From positions 216,462-280,461 of the forward strand of contig CAZQVN010000001.1 in assembly GCA_964596775.1 (NCBI GenBank): 64,000 nt of DNA, given 5' to 3'. Below the pieces are notes generated by a model, which was given only the letters and a program-made list of their open reading frames with translations, had not been told where the DNA came from and did no database searches. The DNA is from CAZQVN01 sp964596775. Lineage in GTDB: Bacteria; Eisenbacteria; RBG-16-71-46; JABDJR01; JAWXBZ01. Shown here piece after piece: positions 15,029 to 23,752 of this stretch. A program made the position numbers and the translations under genes. Position 1 is the stretch's first letter. Each line of letters opens with the position of its first letter.

Positions 15029-16921
15029 CTACGCCCCCTCGTAGTCCGACAGGATCCGCGGCGGAACCGCGGCTCGCAGGGCATTCACCACCGCGAAGAC
15101 GTCGATGATCTCCTGGGTGACCGCTCCCGCCACCGGAGGCAGCAGGCCGAACGCCGCCAGGATCATCCCGGCCACGCTCAGGGCCATCCCCCCCACGGCG
15201 CTCTGCAGCGCGATCGTCCGGAGGTTCGTGCCGATGTGCATGAGCTCGTCCACGTGGTGCAGCGAGCTGTCGAGGATCACCGCGCCGGCCGCCTCGGCGG
15301 TGATGTCGCTTCCCTTGCCGAACGCGATCCCCACCGTGGCGGCGGTCAGGGCGGGCGCGTCGTTGATGCCGTCCCCCACGAAGACGGTGTCGGCCCGGGC
15401 GGTCTCGGCGCGGACGAGGGCCAGTTTCTGCTCCGGGGTCTGCTCGGCGTGCACCTCGGTGATCCCCACCCGCTCCGCGAGATAACGGACTTCCGACTCG
15501 CGGTCGCCGGACACGATGAGGACGCGGTCGAAGCCGTGACGGGGGCTCAGATGCCGGATGAACGAGCCCCCCTCCTTCCTGGGTTCGTCGCGGAACCGCC
15601 CCGCGGCGGCGGGGCGGCCGTCCACCATCACGATGCACTCCATGCCCGAAACCGCGGGCGGCAGGCCGTCCAGCGCCTCCGGTGCCGCCGCCGCCAGTTT
15701 TTTACGGCTGGTGATGCGGACGTCGCGGCCGTTCACCCGACCGCTGAGCCCCTCCCCGGGGAGTTCGCTGACCGCGGAAGCCTCGGGGAGGCGGAGCTTT
15801 CTCTCGCGGGCCGCGCGCACCACGGACGCGGCCAGCGGGTGCCGCGAATACTGCTCGAGGCCGGCCATGAGCGACAGGATCTCGTCCGCCGAAAATCCGG
15901 GAACCGGCACGACCTCGGTGAGGACCGGCTCGCCGTAGGTCAGCGTTCCGGTCTTGTCGAACATCGCCGTGCGGCAGGTGCCGATCCGCTCGAGGATTCC
16001 CGGATCCTTGATGATGATGCCGCGCCGCGCCGCCAGCGAGATCGACCCGATCAGCGCCACCGGGATCGCGATGAGGAGCGGACAGGGGGTGGCCACGACG
16101 AGCACGGCAAGGAACCGGATCGGTTCGCCGGACAGGATCCAGGCCAGCAGCGCCACGGCGATCGCCACCGGCGTGTACACGGCGCCGAGTTGATCGCCGA
16201 GACGGCGGATGCGGGGCCGGCGCTGTTCCGATTCCTTCATCACCGCCATGATCCGCGCGTAGCGCGAGTCGATGGCCTGGCGGTCCGCCCGGATCGTCAG
16301 CGCCGTGACGGCGTTGATCGCCCCGGAGAGCACCGGCGATCCGGGCGCCTTCGACATCACGTAGGGTTCCCCGGTCAGGTAGGACTCGTCCATGGACCCG
16401 TGCCCTTCGAGGACGGTGCCGTCGACGGGGCAGATCTCGTGGGGGAGGATCACGAGCGTGTCCCCCACGTTCACCTCCTCCAGGGGCAGGTCGACGATTT
16501 CCCCGTCGGTCCGGCGGTGCGCCAGCGACGGCATGCGCCGGGCCAGCGCGTCGAGAACGGACGAAGCGCTCCGGACCGCGTAGCTTTCCAGCGCCTGGCC
16601 ACCAGTCAGCATGAGGACGACCAGCGTGCCGGCCAGGTACTCCCCCATCAGGATGGAAGCGAGGATGGAGAGGCCGGCCAGCAGGTCGGAGGAGAACTCG
16701 CGGCGCAGGAGGTTCCGGAGAAGCCCGAGAACCAGGGGCGCCCCGCCCAGGACGAGGACGGCCACGAGCGGAAGGTCGGCCGCATCCAGCCCCTGGACCT
16801 CACCGGTGACCCGGAGCGCGTAGCGAAGAAACAGGTGAAGGAAAATGCCCAGAATGGCCAGGATCGCGATCCGGGTCTCGCGCGTTCGGAAATCGATGAT
16901 CTCCGTGAGGGAAAATCGCAT
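15029..16921 (-). CDS. P1B-type heavy-metal ATPase with TPC motif
   Basis: A 630-aa cation-transporting ATPase. It has the TGEP actuator motif (183-186), the phosphorylation site DKTGTL (Asp322) and the hinge GDGINDAPAL. The metal-binding TM motif is TPCPLL (Thr278-Pro-Cys280), not the CPC of Cu/Zn/Cd pumps, and there is no N-terminal HMA domain. TPC is the mark of the small P1B-5 group, linked to Ni or Fe, but the C-terminal hemerythrin domain of that group is missing, so the metal is uncertain. The start is ATG 16921 (MRFSLTEII). It is divergent from the ferredoxin gene. Confidence 0.9.
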   Translation of the reverse strand: MRFSLTEIIDFRTRETRIAILAILGIFLHLFLRYALRVTGEVQGLDAADLPLVAVLVLGGAPLVLGLLRNLLRREFSSDLLAGLSILASILMGEYLAGTLVVLMLTGGQALESYAVRSASSVLDALARRMPSLAHRRTDGEIVDLPLEEVNVGDTLVILPHEICPVDGTVLEGHGSMDESYLTGEPYVMSKAPGSPVLSGAINAVTALTIRADRQAIDSRYARIMAVMKESEQRRPRIRRLGDQLGAVYTPVAIAVALLAWILSGEPIRFLAVLVVATPCPLLIAIPVALIGSISLAARRGIIIKDPGILERIGTCRTAMFDKTGTLTYGEPVLTEVVPVPGFSADEILSLMAGLEQYSRHPLAASVVRAARERKLRLPEASAVSELPGEGLSGRVNGRDVRITSRKKLAAAAPEALDGLPPAVSGMECIVMVDGRPAAAGRFRDEPRKEGGSFIRHLSPRHGFDRVLIVSGDRESEVRYLAERVGITEVHAEQTPEQKLALVRAETARADTVFVGDGINDAPALTAATVGIAFGKGSDITAEAAGAVILDSSLHHVDELMHIGTNLRTIALQSAVGGMALSVAGMILAAFGLLPPVAGAVTQEIIDVFAVVNALRAAVPPRILSDYEGA

Positions 16922-16959
16922 CGTGCCGATGACTCTAGCAGACCCGCGGCATGGCCGGG

Positions 16960-16987
16960 TTGGACCCCGCGGCGGTTGTGATACAAT
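16960..16987 (+). promoter_or_regulatory. Promoter of the ferredoxin gene
   Basis: -35 TTGGAC (16960-16965), 16-bp spacer, extended -10 TGATACAAT with hexamer TACAAT (16982-16987). This puts the start of transcription near 16994, about 45 nt before the ATG. The spacing and the extended TG element support it. Confidence 0.6.
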
Positions 16988-17039
16988 GCCTCCTCGTCCT
17001 CCGGCCTTGCCGGAAGTAACCCGTTTCGAGGACCGAATC

Positions 17040-17447
17040 ATGTCCGACGAAGACAACGACGCACCGGAAGAGACCGCGGAAGCAGCGGAAGCCGGTACCG
17101 CCACGGCCAAACCGAAACCGGCAGCCAAGGCGCCCAAGCCGAAGCGGAAACCGAAGAACCTGGCCGTCATCGACCAGCGCGGCTGCACGGGGTGCGAGTG
17201 GTGCATCCCGATCTGCCCGGTCGACGCCATCAACCTGGTCCCCGGCGACGAGCACCCGCTCCTGAACAAGCTCGTGGAGATCGACTACGACATCTGCATC
17301 GGCTGCGTGCTCTGTTCGGAAATCTGCCCGTGGGACACGATCGTCCGCATCCCGTACGACGAGGCCCTGGCCCTGGCGCCGAGCGTCACGACACGGCGAT
17401 TCCAGGACGTCCCGGTGGAAAACCGCATCGAAGGAAAGAAGTGGTAG
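17040..17447 (+). CDS. Ferredoxin, 2x[4Fe-4S], with charged N-terminal extension
   Basis: A 135-aa electron carrier. Both cluster motifs are intact: CTGCEWCIPICP and CIGCVLCSEICP (C-x2-C-x2-C-x3-C). The first 40 residues are Asp/Glu/Ala-rich and then Lys/Pro-rich and probably disordered, a feature not found in minimal ferredoxins. The domain resembles NuoI/bacterial-type dicluster ferredoxins, and the partner enzyme is not apparent. The start is ATG 17040 with GAGG 8 nt upstream. It is monocistronic between its own promoter and a strong terminator. Confidence 0.9.
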   Translation: MSDEDNDAPEETAEAAEAGTATAKPKPAAKAPKPKRKPKNLAVIDQRGCTGCEWCIPICPVDAINLVPGDEHPLLNKLVEIDYDICIGCVLCSEICPWDTIVRIPYDEALALAPSVTTRRFQDVPVENRIEGKKW

Positions 17448-17482
17448 ACTGGCCGGCCTGACGGGCCCGGACATCACATTAT

Positions 17483-17510
17483 AAAGGGGTCCCTTCGGGC
17501 CCCTTTTTTC
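17483..17510 (+). terminator. Rho-independent terminator of the ferredoxin gene
   Basis: AAGGGGTCCC and GGGCCCCTT pair (one bulged T) around a TTCG tetraloop, followed by six Ts (17504-17509). It lies between the ferredoxin stop and the ribosome site of the next gene. Confidence 0.85.
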
Positions 17511-17527
17511 TTGGTCGGAGGAGCGGC

Positions 17528-18559
17528 ATGCGCGCGATCGTCTTCAACGAGCATGGTGACGAATCGGTCCTGAAACAGGCCGACCTTCCCGAACCCGCCG
17601 CGGCACGCGGGCGGGTCGTGGTGGCGCTGGAGGCCGCGGGGCTGAACCGCCTGGACCTGGCCATCCGCAAGGGACTTCCGGGGATACGGGTGTCCCTCCC
17701 CCACACGCTCGGCACCGAAGGGTACGGACGCGTCCACGCCGTCGGGCCGGACGTGACCCACCTGAAACCGGGCGACCCGGTGGTCGTGACCCCCGGTTCC
17801 TCCTGCGGCGCCTGCGAGGCCTGCGCCGCCGGACAGGACACGCTCTGCCGCGGCTACCGGATGCTCGGCTACCAGGAGCCGGGCTGCTACGCGGAGATGG
17901 TCGACGCCCCCGCCACGTCCGTGTACCCGGCCGGCCCGGCGCTGACACCGGTCGAGTGGGCCGCCGCGCCGCTCGTCTACCTGACCGTCTGGCGGATGCT
18001 CATGACGCTTGCCGAACTCCGCCAGGGGGAAACCGTCCTCGTCCAGGCGGCGGGGAGCGGCGTCGGCATGGCGGCCGTCCAGATCGCCGGCCTGATGAAC
18101 GCCGAGATCATCGCCACAGCCGGGTCGGACGAAAAACTCGCGAAGGCCCGCGAACTCGGAGCGCACCGGATCATCAACTACACGACGCAGGACGTGGCGC
18201 AGCAGGTCCGGGTGATGACGGACGGGCGCGGCGTCGACGTGGTCGTGGAGCATACCGGCGGCGCCACCTGGGAAGGCAGCCTCAGGAGCCTCGCCCGGGG
18301 AGGGCGGCTCGTCACCTGCGGGGCCACGACGGAACCGGTGATCACGATGGACCTGCGCCACCTGTTCGCGAAACAGTTCCGGCTGCTCGGATCGTACATG
18401 GGGAGCCGCGGCGAACTCGTCGAGGTCCTGAAGCTCCTGAACCGCGGGATCCTGAAGCCGGTCGTGGACCGCGCGTTCCCACTGGCCGAAGCGGCGGAGG
18501 CTCATCGTTATCTCGACAGCCGGGCGCAGTTCGGAAAAGTGGTGCTGACCCGCGGATGA
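17528..18559 (+). CDS. Zinc-binding MDR alcohol dehydrogenase/quinone reductase-like
   Basis: A 343-aa NAD(P)H-dependent oxidoreductase of the medium-chain family. The structural zinc site is complete (Cys93, Cys96, Cys99, Cys107 in SCGACEACAAGQDTLC). The catalytic-zinc Cys of true alcohol dehydrogenases is replaced by Asn40 (AAGLNRLD), although His59 remains (LPHTLGTEG), as in the GLNHLD-type subgroup. The Rossmann motif is QAAGSGVGMAAVQ. The start is ATG 17528 with GGAGG 6-7 nt upstream. It is coupled (ATGA) to an SLC13 transporter, which hints at a carboxylate or aldehyde substrate, but this is inference. Confidence 0.88.
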   Translation: MRAIVFNEHGDESVLKQADLPEPAAARGRVVVALEAAGLNRLDLAIRKGLPGIRVSLPHTLGTEGYGRVHAVGPDVTHLKPGDPVVVTPGSSCGACEACAAGQDTLCRGYRMLGYQEPGCYAEMVDAPATSVYPAGPALTPVEWAAAPLVYLTVWRMLMTLAELRQGETVLVQAAGSGVGMAAVQIAGLMNAEIIATAGSDEKLAKARELGAHRIINYTTQDVAQQVRVMTDGRGVDVVVEHTGGATWEGSLRSLARGGRLVTCGATTEPVITMDLRHLFAKQFRLLGSYMGSRGELVEVLKLLNRGILKPVVDRAFPLAEAAEAHRYLDSRAQFGKVVLTRG

Positions 18560-20121
18560 GCGCCTCTCCCGAACCGCGGACGATCACGCCGGCGCTGTTC
18601 CGCGAGGCGCTGTCCCCCGCCGAGGCCGCTTTCGAGGAAAGGCGGAAATCGGCGGGGCTGGTCATGGCCCCGGCGCTGTTTCTCCTTGTCTGGTTCCTGC
18701 CGTTCTCCGGGCTGTCCACCGAAGCGCACCGGCTCGCCGCGATCCTCTCCGGCGTCATCGCGCTCTGGATGACCGAGGCGATTCCGCTCCCGGTCACCGG
18801 GATGCTCGGCGTGGCGCTGGCCGTGATCTGCGGCGTCGACTCCGCGCGGGAAACGCTGGAGCCGTTCTCCAATCACCTTGTTTTCCTGATGATCGGCGGC
18901 TTCATTCTGGCCGAGGCGATCTTCGTTCACGGCCTGAACCGGCGGTTCGCGTTCGCGGTCCTGTCGCTGCCGTGGGTCGGGGCGCGGCCGGGGCGGATTC
19001 TCGTGGCGTACGCGGTGGTCACCGCGTTCCTGTCGATGTGGGTGTCGAACACGGCCTCGACCGCGCTGATGATGCCGATCGGGATGTCGCTGCTGTCGTT
19101 TCTCTACCTGAAGCGGACCGACGCTTCCGGCCGGGAGATGCCGGTGCCGAACCGGGATTTCGCCACCGCGCTGATGCTCACCACCGCGTTCGCGGCGTCG
19201 CTCGGCGGCCTGATGACGCCGGTCGGCACGCCGACGAACCTGATCGGCATGGGGTTCATCCGCGAGCAGCTCGACATCCGGATCAACTTCTTCCAGTGGG
19301 TGTTCCTGGCGGCGCCGATCGTCGGCATCCTTCTCGCCTGGACGGTGTTCACGCTGCACCGCGGCGCGCCGGCCGGGATCCGGGAAATCCCCGGCGGGCG
19401 TCACTACATCATCGCCGAGCGGCGTCACCTCGGACCACTCTCCTACGGAGAGCGCAACGTTCTCGTGATCTTCGCCATCACGATTTTCCTGTGGATCCTT
19501 CCGGGCGCGCTCGGCCTCATCTACGGCACCGGCGCCGGCACGATCACGCAGGCGGTCGGCGAGCGCCTGCCCGAGGGGATCGTGGCGCTGCTCGGCGCCT
19601 CGGTCCTGTTCATCCTGCCGCTCTCCACCACCGACCGCCGGCCCACGCTGGCCTGGTCGGACGCCGTGAAGATCGACTGGGGCACGGTGCTGCTCCTCGG
19701 CACCGGCATGGCGCTGGGGCGGCTCACCGACCGCTCCGGCCTCGCGGCGTCGATCGGCGAGGGGCTGGCCACCGCGCTTCCGAACGGGTCGATGCTCGCC
19801 CTCCTGGTCGCGGCCACGTTCGCGGCGGTCCTGATCAGCGAAACGACCTCGAACATGGCGTCGGTGACCATGCTCGTTCCGCTGGTGATCCCGATCGCCC
19901 GGGGCGCCGGCGTGGACCCGCTGCTTCCGGCGCTCGGAGCCACGATCGGCGGAAGCCTCGGGTTCATGCTCCCGGTGTCGACGCCGCCGAACGCGCTCGT
20001 GTACGGATCGGGTTACGTTCCGATCGCGAAGATGGTGCGCTACGGCGTGTTCCTGGATTTGATGGGGGTCGTGGCGGTGGTGGCGGTGCTGTATTTTCTG
20101 GGACCGGTGGTGCTGGGGTAG
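18556..20121 (+). CDS. SLC13/DASS family dicarboxylate:Na+ symporter
   Basis: A 521-aa inner-membrane transporter with about 11-12 hydrophobic segments. Both SNT-type motifs of the family are visible: WVSNTASTALMMPIG in the first half and SETTSNMASVTMLVPLV in the second, with the flanking TPVGTPTNLIGMG and PVSTPPNALVYGSG loops that form the Na+ sites. The substrate is likely a C4-dicarboxylate or similar anion. The ATG 18556 overlaps the dehydrogenase stop. About the usual family length (450-550). Confidence 0.93.
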   Translation: MSASPEPRTITPALFREALSPAEAAFEERRKSAGLVMAPALFLLVWFLPFSGLSTEAHRLAAILSGVIALWMTEAIPLPVTGMLGVALAVICGVDSARETLEPFSNHLVFLMIGGFILAEAIFVHGLNRRFAFAVLSLPWVGARPGRILVAYAVVTAFLSMWVSNTASTALMMPIGMSLLSFLYLKRTDASGREMPVPNRDFATALMLTTAFAASLGGLMTPVGTPTNLIGMGFIREQLDIRINFFQWVFLAAPIVGILLAWTVFTLHRGAPAGIREIPGGRHYIIAERRHLGPLSYGERNVLVIFAITIFLWILPGALGLIYGTGAGTITQAVGERLPEGIVALLGASVLFILPLSTTDRRPTLAWSDAVKIDWGTVLLLGTGMALGRLTDRSGLAASIGEGLATALPNGSMLALLVAATFAAVLISETTSNMASVTMLVPLVIPIARGAGVDPLLPALGATIGGSLGFMLPVSTPPNALVYGSGYVPIAKMVRYGVFLDLMGVVAVVAVLYFLGPVVLG

Positions 20122-20220
20122 GACCCTTCCCCCCCTTCTTTCCCGACTGGCAAGACGCCTGCCGAGGGTTTAAACTGGTCCCCGGGCCTCGACGTCACTT
20201 TCGCCAAGGGGCAGGACGAC

Positions 20221-20574
20221 ATGCACGCACAGGACCTGACAACCCTCGTCAACCACCGCGCCCGCACCGCCGTGCGCCGGGCGGAACTGGCGCCGGGCGA
20301 CCGGCTCCTGGTTCAGACCCGGAATTCCTGGTACACGATTCTGCCGCTGGGGCGCGATCTCTACGACGTTTCCGGAGGCTGGTTCGACCGCCAGGAGCGG
20401 AAACCCGAACCCACCACGATCTCCGGCTGCACGTTCGGCGGCCGGGCCATCGACACCCGGGTCGTGGCCGGCCAGGGGCTCTTTCTCGAGTTCGGCAACA
20501 AGGTCACGACCACCCGGATTCAGCACGTCTGCCTGATCCGCTCCGCGGAACGGCTGACATCCCGCACTCGCTGA
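20221..20574 (+). CDS. Small conserved hypothetical protein
   Basis: A 117-aa cytoplasmic protein. It reads as a compact beta-rich fold: an LAPGDRLLVQTRNSWYTILP stretch, then SGGWFDR and SGCTFGGRAIDTRVVAGQG and LFLEFGNKVTTTRIQ. I recall similar sequences as a conserved hypothetical family in other GC-rich bacteria, with no known function. The start is ATG 20221 with AGGGGCAGGA upstream. The phosphatase gene follows after 21 nt and may be in the same transcript. Confidence 0.7.
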   Translation: MHAQDLTTLVNHRARTAVRRAELAPGDRLLVQTRNSWYTILPLGRDLYDVSGGWFDRQERKPEPTTISGCTFGGRAIDTRVVAGQGLFLEFGNKVTTTRIQHVCLIRSAERLTSRTR

Positions 20575-20595
20575 CGCCGACCACCAGGGGGTTCT

Positions 20596-21018
20596 TTGGA
20601 AATCGTCCACGTTGACGACCGGGAAGGTCTGTATGTTGCCTCGGAAATCGACGACTGGGATCTCGTCCGGAAACTCGATATCCGGGTGATCATCGACCTC
20701 GAGGGAGGTCTCGATCACGGCGTGCCCACGGTTCCCGACACCATTCTCTACATCTACCTGCCGATGGAAGATCACCTGCAGCTGCCGAACCTCGTGAAGC
20801 TCCATGCCGTGGCGTCGATGTCCGCGGATCTCTACAGCCAGGGACTGCGCGTCCTCTCCCACTGCGGGATGGGGCTGAACCGGTCGCCGCTGATGGCCGG
20901 AGTCATCATGAGGAAGCTGGGATGGAACGGGCCCGACATCGTGTCGCGGCTCCAGGAGCGCCGGCCGGGAGCACTCTACAATGATGTCTTCTGCGACTTT
21001 GTCCGCGGCCTGAGGTGA
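20596..21018 (+). CDS. Dual-specificity/tyrosine phosphatase-like protein
   Basis: A 140-aa protein with the CX5R signature HCGMGLNRSP (Cys90, Arg96) and a likely general-acid Asp59 (PMEDHLQLP) on a short WPD-type loop. Both catalytic elements are intact, so it should be active. The substrate may be a phosphoprotein, phosphoinositide or small molecule. The start is TTG 20596, the only candidate upstream of the conserved strand EIVHVDDREGLYVAS; a weak AGGGGG lies just before. It lies 4 nt before the YfaP-like lipoprotein gene. Confidence 0.82.
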   Translation: MEIVHVDDREGLYVASEIDDWDLVRKLDIRVIIDLEGGLDHGVPTVPDTILYIYLPMEDHLQLPNLVKLHAVASMSADLYSQGLRVLSHCGMGLNRSPLMAGVIMRKLGWNGPDIVSRLQERRPGALYNDVFCDFVRGLR

Positions 21019-21022
21019 TTTC

Positions 21023-21934
21023 ATGAAGAGTCCGTTCCGCATCGCGACCCTGCTCCCGGTCGCGCGCGCCGCCCGCCGTGCCTGTGTCCCGCCGGCGCGC
21101 CGCGTGATGTGTCCGACCGCGGCCGTCGCGCTGCTGCTCCTCGCCCTGTCCGGGTGCGGGAGCGACGCCACGAAACCCGAACCCCGCACCGTGGCCGACT
21201 ACTTTTCCGGCATCGAACTGGACGGCGGCACGTCCGTCCGGAAGACCGGTTCGTCGCCCGCGGCCAACGGCGGCCCAACCGTGACCGCCTCCGGCAACAC
21301 GATCGTCATCAACGGAGGAACGTCGCGGGTGACCGTGGCCTCCCCCGCGGCCATGGCGAAACTCCTGATCGGGGTGGACGGGATCGACGGCTACTACGAG
21401 GTCACGCTCGCGGCGCCGTCCACGTCGCTGGAGTTCCTGATCAACGTGGCCCAGGGCGTTCCCGGCACGAGCTTCGATATCCTCATCCAGGCGGCCGGTG
21501 CGGACGGGCGGTTCGGCCCCACCGACAACCTGCCGACGAGCATCACCCGGGTGGGCACGGGGGATGTGCAGGTCAGCCTCTCGTGGGACGCCGATTCCGA
21601 CGTGGATCTCCATGTCGTGGATCCGAAGGGGGAGGAGGTCTACTGGAAGGAACGGACCGTTTCGAGCGGGGGCCAGCTCGACCTCGACTCCAACGCGGCC
21701 TGCTCCATCGACGGACTGCGCAACGAGAACGTCACCTGGCCGACCGGAACGGCGCCGCGCGGCACGTACACCGTGCGCGTCGACTACTTCCTGAACTGCG
21801 GCGTGGACACCACGCGGTACGTAGTCACGGTGAGGAAGAACGGCATGGTGGACACGTTCACCGGTGTTCTCACCGGCGAGGGGGATGCCGGCAGCGCGGG
21901 GAGCGGGGAACTGGTGACGACGTTCACGTATTGA
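21023..21934 (+). CDS. YfaP/DUF2135-like lipoprotein
   Basis: A 303-aa lipoprotein. Signal peptide and lipobox LLALSGC (Cys at about 46) are followed by GSDATKPEP. A Gly/Thr-rich segment and then a beta-sandwich region (about 200-290) contain SLSWDADSDVDLHVVDPKGE, NAAC..DGLRNENVTWP and PRGTYTVRVDYFLNCG, the hallmarks of YfaP/DUF2135, often found beside von Willebrand or alpha-2-macroglobulin-like proteins. Function unknown. The N-terminus is long for a signal peptide (45 residues), so the ATG at about residue 29 could be the real start. It ends convergent with the crotonase operon. Confidence 0.78.
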   Translation: MKSPFRIATLLPVARAARRACVPPARRVMCPTAAVALLLLALSGCGSDATKPEPRTVADYFSGIELDGGTSVRKTGSSPAANGGPTVTASGNTIVINGGTSRVTVASPAAMAKLLIGVDGIDGYYEVTLAAPSTSLEFLINVAQGVPGTSFDILIQAAGADGRFGPTDNLPTSITRVGTGDVQVSLSWDADSDVDLHVVDPKGEEVYWKERTVSSGGQLDLDSNAACSIDGLRNENVTWPTGTAPRGTYTVRVDYFLNCGVDTTRYVVTVRKNGMVDTFTGVLTGEGDAGSAGSGELVTTFTY

Positions 21935-21964
21935 GGGGGACGTCTCCGCTCACCCAGTCCCCCC

Positions 21965-22741
21965 CTACTTCCCCTCGAACTTCGGCGCCCTTTTCTCCAG
22001 GAACGCGTTGATCCCCTCGTCCTTGTCCGCGGTTTCGAACAGGACGGACTGGGCGAGGATCTCGAACTGGAAACCGGCGTCCATCGGGGCCTGGGTGGCC
22101 ATGTTCAGCGACATCTTGGCCAGCTTGAGCGCCACCGGGCCTCGGGTCAGGAGCTTGTCGACCACCGCCTGGACCGCCGCGGAAAACTCCGCCCGGGGCG
22201 CGATCCGGTTGACCACGCCGAGCCGGTGCGCCTCCTCGGCGGTGATGAGGTCGCCGGTGAGGATCATCTCCTTGGCCCTTCCGATGCCTATGAGGCGCGG
22301 CAGCCGCTGCGTGCCGCCGGCGCCCGGCATGATGCCGAGGCCGACTTCCGGAAAACCGAACCGCGCGTCGTCCACCGCGATCCGGAGGTCGCAGGCGAGC
22401 GCCAGTTCAAGGCCGCCGCCGAGCGCGTGACCGTTGATCGCCGCCACGACCGGGCGGTCGAGGTTCTCCACGGCCTGGAACAGCGCGTTGTTGCACCCTT
22501 CGAGTCCGCTCCGGTACGTGCGCGTCTTCAGATCCTTGATGTCGGCGCCGGACACGAACACCTTGTCGCCGCCGCCGGTGATCACGACCACGCCGACCGA
22601 TTCGTCCTTCCGGATCTCCGCGAGCGCCGCCTGGAGCTCGTCGGCGGTGGTGCGGTCGATGGCGTTCCGCACGTCGGGGCGGTCGATGGTGATCCGGGCC
22701 GTGCGGTCGGCGATCTCCAGTCGGATATGCGCGTAGCTCAT
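21965..22741 (-). CDS. Enoyl-CoA hydratase (crotonase)
   Basis: A 258-aa hydratase that adds water to trans-2-enoyl-CoA. Both catalytic glutamates are in place (GGGLELALACD and FGFPEVGLGIMPGAGG), as is the oxyanion hole (FVSGADIKDL, NGHALGGG). It is the last gene of a leftward CoA-pathway run, 16 nt after the 3-hydroxyacyl-CoA dehydrogenase gene, and catalyses the step just before that enzyme. Confidence 0.93.
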   Translation of the reverse strand: MSYAHIRLEIADRTARITIDRPDVRNAIDRTTADELQAALAEIRKDESVGVVVITGGGDKVFVSGADIKDLKTRTYRSGLEGCNNALFQAVENLDRPVVAAINGHALGGGLELALACDLRIAVDDARFGFPEVGLGIMPGAGGTQRLPRLIGIGRAKEMILTGDLITAEEAHRLGVVNRIAPRAEFSAAVQAVVDKLLTRGPVALKLAKMSLNMATQAPMDAGFQFEILAQSVLFETADKDEGINAFLEKRAPKFEGK

Positions 22742-22757
22742 CGGGTCCCTCCGGGGC

Positions 22758-23615
22758 CTACTTTTCGGTGTAGTCGTACACGCCGCGCCCGGTCTTCCGT
22801 CCGAGGCGGCCGGCCTTTACATACTTGACCATCAGCGGGCACGGCTTGAACTTTTCGCCGAGCGTGGCATGCAGATGTTCGAGGATCGCCAGGCGCACGT
22901 CGAGCCCCACGAGGTCGACCATCTCGAACGGCCCCATCGGGTGATTGAGGCCGAGCTTCAGCGCCTTGTCGATCTCGCGGGCACTGGCCACCCCTTCCTG
23001 GAGCATCGTGAACGCCTCGTTGCCGATCAGCGCGTTGATCCGGGTGGTGATGAAACCCGGCGACTCGTTGACAACCACGACTTCCTTGCCCATGGCTTCC
23101 CCCACCGCGCGGCACGCCTCGACGGTGGCGTCGGACGTTTCCAGTCCGCGGACGATCTCGAGGAGCTTCATCCGGGGCACCGGGTTGAAGAAGTGCATGC
23201 CGATGACCGAGTACGGGCGGCCGGTGGCCGCGGCCATCTCGGTGACCGACAGGGCCGACGTGTTCGTGGCGAAGATCGTGCCGCCCGGGCAGCGCGGTTC
23301 GAGTTTCCGGAACAGCTCGATCTTGAGCGCCATGTTCTCCGGCACCGCCTCGATGATCAGGTCGCTCTCGCGGCCGGCCTGCTCCAGGACGGAGCACGGA
23401 ACGATCCGCGCGATCGCCTCGTCGGCCCTTCCCCGCTCCACGATCGATTTTTCCACGGCCTTGTCGAAGTCTTTCCGGATCGTGGCCATGGCGGCCTCGA
23501 GGGCCTTCGCGTCCGTGTCGAACAGGAACGTCCGGTGACCTCCGAGAGCCGATACGTACGCGATGCCGCGCCCCATCGTGCCGGCGCCGATCACGCCGAT
23601 GGTGCTGATGCTCAT
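22758..23615 (-). CDS. 3-hydroxybutyryl/3-hydroxyacyl-CoA dehydrogenase
   Basis: A 285-aa NAD-dependent dehydrogenase (HBD/PaaH type). It shows the Rossmann motif GVIGAGTMGRGIA, the HMFFNP-type segment as GMHFFNPVPRMKLLEIV with the catalytic His, ESPGFITTRIN, and the C-terminal domain MGPFEMVDLVGLD. Start ATG 23615 with GGGGAAG 5 nt upstream was preferred to an ATG at 23633. A 137-nt spacer with a large inverted repeat separates it from the preceding crotonase. Confidence 0.94.
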   Translation of the reverse strand: MSISTIGVIGAGTMGRGIAYVSALGGHRTFLFDTDAKALEAAMATIRKDFDKAVEKSIVERGRADEAIARIVPCSVLEQAGRESDLIIEAVPENMALKIELFRKLEPRCPGGTIFATNTSALSVTEMAAATGRPYSVIGMHFFNPVPRMKLLEIVRGLETSDATVEACRAVGEAMGKEVVVVNESPGFITTRINALIGNEAFTMLQEGVASAREIDKALKLGLNHPMGPFEMVDLVGLDVRLAILEHLHATLGEKFKPCPLMVKYVKAGRLGRKTGRGVYDYTEK

Positions 23616-23641
23616 TGAATCTTCCCCAATCAAGTCATGAT

Positions 23642-23744
23642 GCGGCGCCGCGGAAGACCGCCCGCCCCGCCCCGGGTTCCGGGCGATGCCCGTATCCGGT
23701 CGGTCCCCGCGGTCCTGGCCCTTGCGGGCACTCCGCGGCGCCGC
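23642..23744. repeat. Long inverted repeat in an intercistronic spacer
   Basis: GCGGCGCCGCGG (23642-23653) and CCGCGGCGCCGC (23733-23744) are perfect 12-bp inverted copies around 79 nt of very GC-rich sequence with further internal hairpins. It lies in the 137-nt gap between the second crotonase and the dehydrogenase gene. It could be an mRNA-processing, stabilising or attenuating structure. Confidence 0.6.
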
Positions 23745-23752
23745 GAAACGTC

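Noticed and set aside
18972..20615. A second frame overlapping the SLC13 transporter
   Set aside because: Arg/His/Gly-rich shadow in the +1 frame; the transporter frame has all family motifs.
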